Of a stretch of DNA of 64,000 nucleotides, positions 1-9,712 are shown piece after piece (the stretch's first letter is position 1; the number at the start of each line of letters is the position of its first letter). The notes beneath the pieces were generated by a model. The model saw nothing but the letters and a program-made list of their open reading frames with translations. It was not told the origin of the DNA and did no database searches. Source of the stretch: Leishmania donovani (Eukaryota; Euglenozoa; Kinetoplastea; Trypanosomatida; Trypanosomatidae); assembly GCF_000227135.1 (NCBI RefSeq), contig NC_018260.1:654429-718428 (forward strand). The letters are read 5' to 3'. The translations under genes and the position numbers were made by a program.

Positions 1-614
1 ACATGATGAGGCCCCGGGCTTTTCACTGGCCCCTTCCTTGTGTCTCTAAGTGGTGGTCGTCTCATCTGGCTTTCGTTACACGCGCGGCGCCTTCAAAAGC
101 TCTATTTCTTTCTGAAAAATTGCCTTTTGTGCCTACATTAAACCTTTGCTTGTGCGTCGCATCCCGGCAAGCGTGATGGTTTTGTATCTCTGGAGAATAA
201 GAAAATAAGATGACTCCTTGTGTGGTCTCTTCATTGTTCATCCTCACAGCGATTTTGGTTTTCTTTGCATCCGGTGCTCCGTAGTCAGCCTGGTGGTCAT
301 TTGAGTTCACACAGAAAGTCAACTCATCATCAGCATTGTAATACCAATGGCGTCCGTTCATTCGAAGCCAAAATGTCCTTTGGAGCGCATGCAGTCAGTT
401 CCCATTACGGAAAACTGCTGTGGCTTCCCGAAGGCAGCCCTAAAGGCATTTTGTGCTTTGGCAACAAGGTGAGTCTTAAAGCGTGCGGAAAAAAAATGGG
501 GCTGCTGGCGAGCTGCTTTTGCGGCCCCTGTCACTTGGGGGGGGGGGCGTCGTTCCAATGATGCCCGTTGACGGAGGGGGCGCCGGGATGTGATATCAGG
601 GTCCCGTACCCCCA
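1..614. other. Spacer without recognisable gene
   Basis: Open frames exist on both strands (about 100 residues each) but none resembles a known family or follows a convincing splice acceptor. A run of 11 G lies at 537-547, immediately before the first copy of the interspersed repeat. Confidence 0.5.
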
Positions 615-1136
615 CCCTGTGTGGGGAAGAAGCCAGGCAGCCCCTATCCCCTGCCAATGCTGCACCGCACCTGGCGGTGGCAGGGCCAGGCGCCTACGAC
701 GTGGGGAGGTCAGAGCGATGCATCGCTGCTGACGTGGGCGGCCAGGTCGTGGATGGCGCTGCGTCGGAGCGACCCGCGACCGTGCACCGGGCTGCGCCAT
801 CCATGCTATATGGGCGGAGTGTCAGCGCGACTCGACCGCGACCCGCCCGGCCCTCACTGCCTCCTGGTGTGGGGCGCCTGCGCCACGCCGAGGGATGCGC
901 CGGGTGGCGGCCGGCATAGTGGGGGCAGCTGTGGGGCTGCGTGCGCAGAAGAGGCTGGCAGAGGCTGAGGCAGGGCCCGTGCTGAGATGGCTGCGCCGGC
1001 GCACGGCTGTGATGCGCGTGTCTCTAGCGCTGCTTCGCACCACGCGATGGGGGCCTGCGACGGGCCGGGGCTAGCGTGCCCCTTCCGCCCATGCTGTGGA
1101 GGCGAAACGGACATGTTGGAGCGAAAACATACCTGT
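615..1136 (+). mobile_element. SIDER-like interspersed repeat, copy A
   Basis: First of six copies of a GC-rich repeat of about 500-550 bp. From CCCTGTGTGGGGAAGAAGCC onward it matches copies B to F almost base for base. Its 5' end (before 615) differs from the other copies, so it is 5'-truncated or rearranged. Its 3' end shares the extension GCTGTGGAGGCGAAACGGAC with copy B (near 6,982) but not with C to E. No reverse transcriptase frame is present. Size, position between genes and orientation with transcription fit the short degenerate retroposons of Leishmania (SIDER); the family name is inferred, the repeat itself is seen directly. Confidence 0.75.
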
Positions 1137-1780
1137 TTGTGCACTTAGAAAAACTGGACGGGACACGAAGGTTAGTGGTGAAGACTGATGTGGGAGGTAG
1201 TTTGTCGGCTTTTGGTTCCACTTGTGGGCGGGGGGATGGATGAAGAGGTAGAGGTATCAGATGCCGTTGGTGATCATTGCTCAGAAAGGATGGGAGAGTG
1301 CAGGCTTTCCTAGTGTGTGAAGTCAGGAGATAGTGGAAGGATGCCTCTTATATTGAAGTTTCTAAGTCTGTGGTAGTGTGTGTACACTGATAGATATCAT
1401 CACTATGGAGGAGGTTGTCGACAGGTGATGTTCTGTGTTTCTCTGGCGATATGACTGATCCCCTTTGCCGAACTTTGCTCAACGGAGAATACGTGTTTCA
1501 AGCAGTGATTTCCGCTCTGGAAGCACCTGGTATCTCGGTGTCATGGAAGTACAGTAGGGAATCGGTCTATCGTACTTTTTCGCGGTTTCTGAGCAGGATT
1601 TATTAGGAGTCAGACCCACAGCAACTGGAGTGTACTTTTTGTTGTCCGTGATTAAACAATCGGCGCTTTTCTTTGCAGTGGAAAGTGCTCATCTTTGCAT
1701 CAAACTCCCTATTCGTGCCGATCTTTACTTTTTAGAGTTCGAGAAGCAGCAACGATCGGAGCAATCCCTGAAAGCGAAAA
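1137..1780. other. Spacer between repeat A and pseudogene
   Basis: A frame of 63 codons at 1,415-1,606 and short overlapping frames at 1,630-1,901 are open but resemble nothing I know. The region may hold further decayed coding sequence, since a recognisable pseudogene starts immediately downstream. Confidence 0.35.
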
Positions 1781-2803
1781 TAGGAACGTGGAGACAGTGC
1801 TGGGTACCTTCAGCCACCGCCCAGACGAGCAGCACGAATTCGTAAGCATCCGGTTTCCCGCGACTCGGCGACACTGTACAGGACTCTGGATAACGTGCTG
1901 ATCGTGCGGGCGGTCTTCGTGTACTCTGCACACGGAAGTGCCACCGTGGTAAATCTGCAAAGTGATTCGACAGCGCTGATCGGCGGTGCCGGCGCGGGCG
2001 CCGCCATTCGGTCGCCTGGAATAGCTGCAGTCGCGGACGCTTTTCTTTTGGTTGTGGAGTGGGGTAATGGTATATTGGTGGCAGACACCGCGTATCTTCC
2101 GACTCAGAGCCTCTATGACAGCTTCCTCAGCGACACGGGAATCAATACACGCTACTACGAACCACTAAGCACATCAAGATAGCTACGTCTGCTACCTTTG
2201 AAGTCCCTGAAGACCGCTGCAACTTTTCCGGAGTCTCATGGTTGAAGACATTCGAGATCCAAGATATGCCTGGGCTTACTGCAGCTGCACAGGAGCGCAG
2301 CGTCATCTTCATTGTGGACAGCATCTGGCCACTTCCCCCTTTTTCGACGTGCACGCTGCGGGGTGCGGCGTTTCTGTCGAGGCCGGAGCAAGGCACCTCA
2401 AGGGTCCTTCAGGTTTGGGTCTTGGTATGTTGTAGGTAAATGAGAAGTGACTTCACGCCGTGAAATCGTGCCTGCTCGTCATTCAGGACACTTCGGGCAA
2501 TAAGGACTGCTTTCCGAGTCTGCGTGGGTTGAGGACCATGCACGTGCGTTTGAAGGGGCCTGAGAAGCGAGCGTTCCATGTGCTTCACTACCTTGGAAAA
2601 CGCGAAGAAGCCTTGCGGGTTCTTCAGCCTTTCCGAGCTCTCTTGGACACCAGATTTGGAAGCGCGACTTCACCTGTTCCCCTGGACTCTTTTCTGTTCT
2701 TATCTCCACTTACGATTCAAAAAATGCGGGGCGCATGCTGGACGGGCTCAAGATTTTCGGGATGGGGTTTTCATGGGATGCATCTGAAAGCTTGATCATG
2801 TAA
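1781..2803 (+). pseudogene. Decayed cystathionine beta-lyase (MetC-type PLP lyase)
   Basis: Fragments of a Cys/Met-metabolism PLP enzyme appear in order but in different frames. At about 1,895-2,180 a frame reads ALIGGAGAGAAIRSPGIAAV and then ADTAYLPTQSLYDSF, matching the cofactor-domain region of MetC (GGAGC, NTAYEPSQ). At 2,242-2,330 another frame reads TFEIQDMPGLTAAAQE followed by IVDSIW, the part carrying the aspartate that contacts PLP. At 2,515-2,640 a third frame reads LRGLRTMHVRLKG. At 2,650-2,803 the frame changes again to WKRDFTCSPGLFSVL and GFSWDASESLIM, then stops. The segment with the PLP lysine (2,330-2,460) is not recognisable. At least four frameshifts and a missing C-terminus mean no functional enzyme. 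The intact family cleaves cystathionine to homocysteine, pyruvate and ammonia. Confidence 0.8.
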
Positions 2804-3481
2804 TAGGATGTTACAGGGCTTTGGATAGCAACGCAGCCAGACAAATAATGGCTTCTTTTTCAGCATCCAGGTCGGGATTGGGAAATTCAAAGAACTGAAG
2901 GAGGTCCTCAACAGTAGTTCTAAGAGGGTTTGCGGTGAGTAGAAAAGCTTCCAGACCGACGAGTTTGTAATCACCCAGCTTGTGCTGGTTGTCAGCGATT
3001 TTTTCTCTATCGCAGCAGCAAAACTCAAATTTTTTGATTGTAAAATGCACTTCAATGATTTTCTTCAGTAGGAATGCTTGAGCACACGGGTACTGCCGGT
3101 TTTCTAATTCACACGTACTGCTATTTTTTCTCCCTATCTCAGCGAGCTAGTGTAACATTCGTGTTGACATGGTGTACTGTTTCTCAGGGTAGAGGTATCT
3201 CCTTTATTGCAATTAAAACAACAAAGAAAAAGAGAGGATTTTTCCCTTTGCGTGCTGCTTCCTACATGGACAGTCTCAGGGTGACAGGAAACCCCGTAGG
3301 CATTCGTCCTCTTGCGCTGACTACATCGCCTCCATACTGATCACTTCTGTTGCGAACTGCAGTCGAAATGAGTTGTTGCAAAAATAAAGTCTGCTTCAAA
3401 ACTGGCGCTCTGTTTCTCTTTCCGAACCGATTGAGGGTTATCTTTTTGCCTAACAGTCATCGGCCAAGTATTTCAGGAACA
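2804..3481. promoter_or_regulatory. 5' region and trans-splice signals of the DNAAF5 homologue
   Basis: The pyrimidine-rich stretch CTCTGTTTCTCTTTCC at 3,408-3,424 is followed by AG dinucleotides, including one at about 3,456 within CCTAACAG, shortly before the ATG at 3,482. This argues for the start at 3,482, not an upstream in-frame TTG. Apart from the small minus frame, no other gene is seen. Confidence 0.5.
2811..3050 (-). CDS. Possible small protein, 79 aa, unknown
   Basis: A minus-strand frame of 79 residues starts with ATG at 3,050 and ends just beyond the pseudogene. It is polar, with a balanced composition (for example LGDYKLVGLEAFLLTANPL and FEFPNPDLDAEKEAIICLAA), unlike the shadow frames of GC-rich genes. 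It lies opposite to the surrounding plus-strand unit, which makes independent expression doubtful. It may be a relic of a larger gene. No family recognised. Confidence 0.25.
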   Translation of the reverse strand: MHFTIKKFEFCCCDREKIADNQHKLGDYKLVGLEAFLLTANPLRTTVEDLLQFFEFPNPDLDAEKEAIICLAALLSKAL

Positions 3482-6199
3482 ATGGATCTGCTTCCCAAGT
3501 ACCTCAACGAGTTACAGGACTCGAACAAAATGAAGAGGTGCGCAGCATACAAGAAAATACACGAGCTTGTCAAAGCGCAGAGGGGGAATCTGTCAAAAGA
3601 CGACGAGTTTTCAATTATTCGGTCATGTCTGAAGGGATTTGAGGACACCTCGGAGCGCTCACGAGAAGAGGCGGCGCGGATAACGATCGAGCTACTACCA
3701 GGCCAAGACGCGAGCATTTTGGACTGGGTTCTTCCCTCAGTTGTCACACGCATTGGGATCGTGCCAGTTGCTGAAGAGAGCGAAGAGATTAGGCTTCTTC
3801 TTCTTCGACTCGGGACGGCCTGCATGACGTGCTTTCCGCATGATATCGGACCGCGGAACTACATTGACTTTTTTCTGGTACTGCTAGAGAACTGCTTTCG
3901 TGACCCTTTCCCAGAACTCAAGAAGGAAGCGTGCAAGGCAGCTTGCCAACTGTGCTCCATCGAGCCCAAGCAAGTAAAGGTGATTAGTACACCGCTGGCA
4001 AAAGTTCTGAAAGACTCGTGTCTTCTACACAAGCACAGCGCTGTACGGTGCGAGGCGGCCCAAACGCTGGCTGTTTTGTTTCGATGCGGAGCCTCTGAGG
4101 CGCTTAGAGACGGAAAAGACGAGCCAGAAAACAAGGCAATGGCGTCGGAGCTGTTTGTCCTCTGCAACGATCACAGTGAGCCAGTTCGCCTAGCAGTCCT
4201 CTCAGTTTTGTCATGCGCGTTGCTGGATGTCAAGGAGCGGCTGGAGATGCACGCAAAATACCTACCACATCTCCTGCTTCTTGTGACTGATTCATTTGAT
4301 GCTGTTCGCAACATGGCGCGCAAAATTTTGGAGCGAGTTGGGCAGCTTTATATGATCGACAACGAGGACAACCGGATCGATATGGCGAACAGGCGCGTCA
4401 CTATGAAGGATATTGAGTGGTACGGCGATGACGAGTATCCTTCCATGAAGTTCACGGCACCGTCAGCACAGTATTACGACCTCTTTCAGAGCCGCCCCAG
4501 CCTGGGCACTCGCTACGTCGTCGCCGAGTCTGTTCGGGCTTTCCTCGACAAGATTCTAAGGGACATCACCGCTGTCGACTGGATGATTCCTTTCTCCACG
4601 AATAATCGCAAGGTGGTGGCGCTGAAGTTGTTGTGGACAACCATCTACTACTGTGAGAAGTCCTGCGTGCAGTTCACTGAGCGTATCCTCAGCGCTGTGT
4701 ACAAAGCGTTCGCTGACGAAAACGTCGAGGTCAAGCAGGAAGCGACATTTTGTGTTGAGATGCTGGGGAAGTTCCTGGTCCCTGAGCAGTACTTACCGTT
4801 TCTTATCGCGAAGCCGGCCGCGAACGCTGACCCTTACGAGGATGTGTCTGTTATCGAAAAGTCGCGCAACAAGACTGTGGTGCTCACTTCTCTCGACGAT
4901 GCGTGCGGGCCGATGCCGACGCTGTTTTCGACTGCAGCTGTGACAGTCAAGTGCTCAATTCTTCAAACGCTGGCGTACCTTATCGAGGGTTCGAAGGAGA
5001 AGCTGACACCGGCTCACTCTACCCGAATTATTCAAGCGCTGACGACAAGTGATTTGATCGAGTGCGAGAACGAGCATCTACTGACTGCGCTTCTCGAGAC
5101 TCTTCAGAAAGTCATTCCAGTCTTTGTGGCTAAGGGCTTCATCGCCTCCCCGGAGCATCCTCTCCCCGACGAAGTGCTCCACGACCCAAAGCAGAGAACG
5201 CTGGATTCTATTATTCTTTACTCTTTGCTGCGCATCAAGAGCACTGAGATGCCCGAGATTCAGCTGAAGGCCGGCGAGGCAATCACAACGTTGTCGACAC
5301 TGGTGACGGAATCAATTACTGGTATCTATACCCTGCATGCAGAGCGATTACTGTTCCGCTACGGGGCGGCGCTTCCGGTCAGCGCTTTCAGTGACCTGGT
5401 ACTGAATGCGGACAGCATTGACACACTCGGCGGAGTGCTCACAGACATTTTCGAATCACGACTGACGGACATAAATTTTGCATTCAAAGTCACAGAGGAG
5501 CTGCGCTACTTTACTGTCCTGGAACAGCTTCTCTGGTGCAGAACAGGCGCCTTTGCACCAAGCGAAACCAGTGAACTTCTGCGCGCCATTGTCCTCCCGT
5601 TGTCGGCCTTTCAACCGGGCAACACCGCTCACCTCTTCCGTAAAGTGGCTGTGAACTGCCTGTGCGCTCTCCTCGGCCCAGTGTACTGTGATGCCCTACA
5701 GGCGGAGCTCGTGAAAAACAGCAACGCTTTATCTACTACAGTCATAAACGCCTGGTGTGCTGCTTCCGACGCCGACGACGGCGAAATGCGACTTGTTTGC
5801 ATGTCGGTTCTTGGCGAGGTCTGCCGCTTGCCCATGGTCAAAGGTGCAGCACATGAGATAATTCAATCCGTGCTTCTGCGCTTCGACGATTCAAACGACG
5901 CCATCCGCCTGCGTACTTCCAACGAGCTGACCCGACTTCTTGCCGACGACTGGGGCGCTTCACCGTTTATAGTCGATGAGGTATCGGCACAGGTAGTGCC
6001 CCTCGCGAAGAAGATGCTCGTCTACCTGGATGACACGGAGGAGACGATCGGCATCCGGCCTTCTCTGGCAGAGGCCTTGAAAAGGTTGGGTGATATTTCG
6101 CCGCATATTGTTGTTGATCTAACTCGGTCTGCGCTTGAGCGACACGCAGAGAGGGGTTACTGTCAAGACGTTCTAAACTACCTGGAAGCCAAGTACTAG
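3482..6199 (+). CDS. DNAAF5: HEAT-repeat dynein axonemal assembly factor 5 (HEATR2) homologue
   Basis: The 905-residue product is built almost wholly of helical HEAT/ARM repeats, such as ELKKEACKAACQLCSI, SAVRCEAAQTLAVLF and EPVRLAVLSVLSCALL. Length and the order of repeats fit DNAAF5/HEATR2 (about 850 residues in animals), a cytoplasmic factor that preassembles axonemal dynein arms before export to the flagellum. The frame is open further upstream, but only with a non-ATG codon and before the splice-acceptor region, so ATG 3,482 was chosen. No catalytic motif is seen or expected. A retroposon-like repeat begins about 280 bp after the stop and so probably lies in the 3' UTR or at the next splice region. 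The assignment to DNAAF5 over other HEAT proteins rests on overall resemblance. Confidence 0.7.
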   Translation: MDLLPKYLNELQDSNKMKRCAAYKKIHELVKAQRGNLSKDDEFSIIRSCLKGFEDTSERSREEAARITIELLPGQDASILDWVLPSVVTRIGIVPVAEESEEIRLLLLRLGTACMTCFPHDIGPRNYIDFFLVLLENCFRDPFPELKKEACKAACQLCSIEPKQVKVISTPLAKVLKDSCLLHKHSAVRCEAAQTLAVLFRCGASEALRDGKDEPENKAMASELFVLCNDHSEPVRLAVLSVLSCALLDVKERLEMHAKYLPHLLLLVTDSFDAVRNMARKILERVGQLYMIDNEDNRIDMANRRVTMKDIEWYGDDEYPSMKFTAPSAQYYDLFQSRPSLGTRYVVAESVRAFLDKILRDITAVDWMIPFSTNNRKVVALKLLWTTIYYCEKSCVQFTERILSAVYKAFADENVEVKQEATFCVEMLGKFLVPEQYLPFLIAKPAANADPYEDVSVIEKSRNKTVVLTSLDDACGPMPTLFSTAAVTVKCSILQTLAYLIEGSKEKLTPAHSTRIIQALTTSDLIECENEHLLTALLETLQKVIPVFVAKGFIASPEHPLPDEVLHDPKQRTLDSIILYSLLRIKSTEMPEIQLKAGEAITTLSTLVTESITGIYTLHAERLLFRYGAALPVSAFSDLVLNADSIDTLGGVLTDIFESRLTDINFAFKVTEELRYFTVLEQLLWCRTGAFAPSETSELLRAIVLPLSAFQPGNTAHLFRKVAVNCLCALLGPVYCDALQAELVKNSNALSTTVINAWCAASDADDGEMRLVCMSVLGEVCRLPMVKGAAHEIIQSVLLRFDDSNDAIRLRTSNELTRLLADDWGASPFIVDEVSAQVVPLAKKMLVYLDDTEETIGIRPSLAEALKRLGDISPHIVVDLTRSALERHAERGYCQDVLNYLEAKY

Positions 6200-6477
6200 G
6201 TGTCACATGGTTCCTGTTTTCTCACGCTCATTTGTGGAATGTACATAGGCTGAGGTTCTCGGTGCTTTAGTAACACGTTCAGAGAAATCAGGAGGTTGCT
6301 CATGTACCGCGCCCATTTTTTTTTGTGTCTCGCTGCCTTGTGCTACGCGCATTCACGACATCGCTGCGAAGGCTTCGGTCTACAAGTGATTGACACTAAC
6401 GGAAGTGATTGATGCTTCTTTTTTCATTGCCTGGTGTTCCTATTCTTGCACCCGGATGAAAGGTGTGCGCCTCGGCG

Positions 6478-7028
6478 CGTGGTACCCAAGACTCTGTACA
6501 CGCCCTGTGTGGGGAAGAAGCCAGGCAGCCCCTATCCCCTGCCAATGCTGCACCGCACCTGGCGGTGGCAGGGCCAGGCGCCTACGACGTGGGGGAGGTC
6601 AGAGCGATGCATCGCTGCTGACGTGGGCGGCCAGGTCGTGGATGGCGCTGCGTCGGAGCGACCCGCGACCGTGCACCGGGCTGCGCCATCCATGCTATAT
6701 GGGCGGAGTGTCAGCGCGACTCGACCGCGACCCGCCCGGCCCTCACTGCCTCCTGGTGTGGGGCGCCTGCGCCACGCCGAGGGATGCGCCGGGTGGCGGC
6801 CGGCATAGTGGGGGCAGCTGTGGGGCTGCGTGCGCAGAAGAGGCTGGCAGAGGCTGAGGCAGGGCCCGTGCTGAGATGGCTGCGCCGGCGCATGGCTGTG
6901 ATGCGTGTGTCTCTAGCGCTGCTTCGCACCACGCGATGGGGGCCTGCGACGGGCCGGGGCTAGCGTGCCCCTTCCGCCCATGCTGTGGAGGCGAAACGGA
7001 CATGTCGGAGCGAAAACATACCTTTTCG
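6478..7028 (+). mobile_element. SIDER-like interspersed repeat, copy B
   Basis: This is a near-complete copy beginning GCGCGTGGTACCCAAGACTC and ending around ATGTCGGAGCGAAAACATAC. It differs from copy A by only a few single bases over about 500 bp (for example CGCACGGCTGTGATGCGCG versus CGCATGGCTGTGATGCGTG). It lies between the DNAAF5 homologue and cyclophilin, with its 3' end only about 140 bp before the cyclophilin start, so the splice acceptor for cyclophilin must lie within or just after it. Confidence 0.8.
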
Positions 7029-7165
7029 TACACTCGTCGCTCATACTGACCCTCTACATCTGCATATTGTCTTGCACGTACACGTACACACACATACACT
7101 CAGAAGCACGAGTCATATCCTATTTCTCGCGACCTTGTTCACTGAAGGTGTTCCTCCCTCCAAAA

Positions 7166-7756
7166 ATGCTTCGCCGTACGTTTCTGAGCGCTGAGCGCAG
7201 GATTCCGTTCTACCCGATCAACTCGAATAACCCCATCGTGTTCTTCGACATCTCTATCGGGTCGCAGCCGGCGGGACGTGTCGAGATGGAGCTCTTCAAG
7301 GACGTCGTGCCGAAGACGGCCGAGAACTTCCGCGCGCTTTGCACCGGTGAGAAGGGTGTTGGCCGCTCTGGCAAGCCTCTCTGGTTCAAGGGAAGCCGTT
7401 TCCACCGCGTTATTCCACAGTTCATGTGCCAGGGTGGCGATTTCACTGCCGGCAACGGCACCGGTGGCGAGTCCATCTATGGTCACAAGTTTCCTGATGA
7501 GTCCTTTGCCGGACGCGCTGGAAGGCATTTTGGCCCGGGCACGCTGTCAATGGCCAATGCCGGCCCCAACACGAACGGCTCTCAGTTCTTCATCTGCACC
7601 GCTCCCACCGACTGGCTGGACGGGAAGCATGTCGTGTTCGGCCAGGTCACCAAGGGCTATGACGTCATCATGAAGGTGGAGACTCAGGGCAGCCAATCTG
7701 GTGCTACCCGCCAGCCCATCACGGTCACTGACTGTGGTGAGATCAAGCAAGAGTAG
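7166..7756 (+). CDS. Cyclophilin-type peptidyl-prolyl isomerase, probably mitochondrial
   Basis: The 196-residue single-domain cyclophilin catalyses cis-trans isomerisation of prolyl bonds. The core runs from about residue 25 to the end. Visible active-site segments are FHRVIPQFMCQGGDF (catalytic Arg, Phe, Gln), MANAGPNTNGSQFFI and WLDGKHVVFG (Trp and His that line the pocket and bind cyclosporin). All key residues are present, so it should be active. The N-terminus MLRRTFLSAERR is arginine-rich without acidic residues, like short mitochondrial presequences of trypanosomatids, so a mitochondrial location is inferred. ATG 7,166 was chosen because it follows a pyrimidine-rich stretch and because the longer upstream frame runs into the repeat. 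Confidence 0.93.
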   Translation: MLRRTFLSAERRIPFYPINSNNPIVFFDISIGSQPAGRVEMELFKDVVPKTAENFRALCTGEKGVGRSGKPLWFKGSRFHRVIPQFMCQGGDFTAGNGTGGESIYGHKFPDESFAGRAGRHFGPGTLSMANAGPNTNGSQFFICTAPTDWLDGKHVVFGQVTKGYDVIMKVETQGSQSGATRQPITVTDCGEIKQE

Positions 7757-8202
7757 GCAAACGATACCGTAGGCCATACACATCAGAGGAGCACAGATGA
7801 GTGTAGCCGCGGTAGCTCGATCGTTTTCTTTTTGTCAATATCTAACGTTATTCCATTTCACATATAACAGGCTGTAGGAATTTCTCTACTGGCTTTAACA
7901 CGTGAACGGAACGGCGCCAGAGATGATCAACTTGTACTTTCAAACGGCGTTGGGCCCGCGGAGTCCCTTGCTCGGCGCGAGTGCTGTCTGACCCTGAGCA
8001 CCTGTGTGTGCATCTACTGTCGAGCTATCAGTGGTGGCCATGCGTGCCGAATGTAGAGCCTTCGTACACGTCTTTTCTCCCCGTACGCATTTCTCGTCAA
8101 GTTTCGCTCTCATGCTTCCTTGCTCTTCTCCTTTCTCGCTTTTTATCTTGTCACATCAGCTCTTGTGCTTATCTGAGGCGACGCACTTTCACCGCACAAA
8201 AG
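7757..8202. promoter_or_regulatory. Intergenic region with splice acceptor for the PDRG1-like gene
   Basis: A long pyrimidine tract (about 8,104-8,150, rich in CTT and TCT) is followed by an AG at 8,158-8,159, 43 bp before the next start codon. This is the typical trans-splice arrangement. No other gene is seen. Confidence 0.6.
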
Positions 8203-8574
8203 ATGGAAAAGGATCTCAACGCGGAGCGGACAGATATCGAGATTGCGGCTGAGGAGGTTACGGAGGCCAAACAGTACCTCGTCGATCTCGACCGCCGAAA
8301 GAACCAGTATCGCGAGGCTCAACGAAAAATATTAACAACACGGCCCGAGGAGGACTTATGGATACTGAGCGGCGGCTCTACGTTTGTGTCTTGCGAGCTG
8401 AGCCACTCTGATACGCTAAAGTACTTTGAATGGCGCTTGCAGCAGTGCGACAACGAGATCGAGAGGGCGCGAGAAGACTTAAAACTGAAAGTAGCAGCGC
8501 TGGCGGAGCTGGAGGGAGCTGACAGTGCCTTGGCGCGCCTTTATGAAGGGTTCGAGCTGAAGGGGATGTCTTGA
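8203..8574 (+). CDS. PDRG1-like prefoldin-related protein
   Basis: The 123-residue protein has two helical coiled-coil arms around a short beta hairpin, the layout of beta-type prefoldins. The order of motifs (YLVDLDRRKNQYREAQR, then STFVSCEL, then DNEIERAREDLKLKVAALAE) closely follows human PDRG1 (VDLDTKRNQNREGL, FIKMP, DKEIEKLRKQLKVKV). PDRG1 is a subunit of the URI/R2TP-associated prefoldin-like complex that helps assemble RNA polymerases and PIKK kinases. The role here is inferred by family. ATG 8,203 follows the splice acceptor at 8,159. Confidence 0.7.
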   Translation: MEKDLNAERTDIEIAAEEVTEAKQYLVDLDRRKNQYREAQRKILTTRPEEDLWILSGGSTFVSCELSHSDTLKYFEWRLQQCDNEIERAREDLKLKVAALAELEGADSALARLYEGFELKGMS

Positions 8575-8914
8575 AGCCAGTCGTAGGGGCTGAGTCGTGG
8601 AGGTTTCGAAAAATAGCCTCACAGCTGCTGCTTTACAAGCTTACTATGTTTCGATCGAAATTTTTTTCATCTCGACCGAGGAACGCTCGAAAGAAGAGTA
8701 ACGCGACACTTTACCGTCGCTGGTGAAGCTTGCCGCAAAAGATAGTGTCGCTGTACACCAAGCACTTCCGAAGGCTTTCAATGAGGTTAACAGCTTTTCT
8801 ATTGCCCACCGCTACTTCTCCTCTCCCTCTTCTTCTGCTACTGGCCTTTTTTTTCTCGCCTTTGCTGTGCTTACATACATCTGCAAAAGCTATCAGGCTG
8901 CTCTGCACTGCAAG
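8575..8914. promoter_or_regulatory. Intergenic region with splice signals
   Basis: A pyrimidine-rich tract at about 8,815-8,865 (TTCTCCTCTCCCTCTTC, then CCTTTTTTTTCTCGCC) precedes AG dinucleotides near 8,889 and 8,897, just before ATG 8,915. The upstream in-frame extension is only a non-ATG frame reading this tract. Confidence 0.5.
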
Positions 8915-9712
8915 ATGGCATTCCAGTTTCCACGCGGTGCTGAGTTTCTCTTTGTCACTCAGTATCTCCTGCAGTTCGATGACACGGTAAAGTTCAAGCT
9001 GAGGCGTGAAGGCCGACGCACCGTGCTGCAGGTTTCCACCGTCAACATCCCTCCATTCAGCTACACCACGGTAGACTTTGCCGATGAGTCTGAGAGGCCG
9101 CAAAAGATTGCTGCAGTGGAACCGCACGCAACTTCGTGGGCTGTGAACGCTGCTTTTTTCACTAGTGTTCTCAGCTGCTTCAGCGGCCTTTTTCCCATCA
9201 CTCTCGAGGTTGCTGACGATCTCTCATGTGTCCTTCTCTATCAGAAAAAGGAAGACGACACCGGCGTGCAAGTAGCACAGGTTGGTGCGCTCCACGACCT
9301 CGGACCGAAGCTTCTGGTTGATCACGACGTGGGGGTTCTGTACACCATTGCCGACGTTCGAAACTTTGGCGACATTGTCCGTTCAGTCTGTGCTGGGGAC
9401 GACGAGCGATGTGACGTGTTTCTTCGACGCGTTTCGTCGACGGAGTGCGAGCTGGGCATGCAAACGAGCACCGTCACCTCATCGCTGCAGCTCTTGTTGG
9501 ATGAGTGCAATGGCGTATCCAAGCGCCTGGAAGGGTCGGCGCGCTGCACTGATTTGCAAGAGTACGCACGCCTCTGCACACGAATGACGAAGCTAGCCGA
9601 CAAGACTTCTCTTATGGTGGGGTTTGGGTCTGACGGTATTGCCCTTTTCAGATTTGAGTGGGTTACAGAGCGAGGCAGCCGCACGGCTGACTTGTTCTTT
9701 TGCACCTCCTAG
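8915..9712 (+). CDS. Conserved-looking protein, possible sliding-clamp-like fold
   Basis: The 265-residue protein has no motif I can assign with confidence. It lacks membrane segments and signal peptide. Alternating beta-strand and short-helix patterns (FLFVTQYLLQF, TVKFKLRREGRRTVLQVSTV, ITLEVADDLSCVLLYQKK) and the C-terminal segment TSLMVGFGSDGIALFRFEW recall the ends of PCNA, Rad1 or Hus1 domains, where a strand pair precedes the tail. This similarity is weak and could be chance. A structure prediction would separate a clamp from other beta-rich folds. Confidence 0.6.
   Translation: MAFQFPRGAEFLFVTQYLLQFDDTVKFKLRREGRRTVLQVSTVNIPPFSYTTVDFADESERPQKIAAVEPHATSWAVNAAFFTSVLSCFSGLFPITLEVADDLSCVLLYQKKEDDTGVQVAQVGALHDLGPKLLVDHDVGVLYTIADVRNFGDIVRSVCAGDDERCDVFLRRVSSTECELGMQTSTVTSSLQLLLDECNGVSKRLEGSARCTDLQEYARLCTRMTKLADKTSLMVGFGSDGIALFRFEWVTERGSRTADLFFCTS

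Noticed and set aside
621..1144. Open frames of 73 to 118 codons on both strands inside every repeat copy
   Set aside because: Both strands are open because of high GC. There is no splice site or recognised domain, and the frames end within the repeat.
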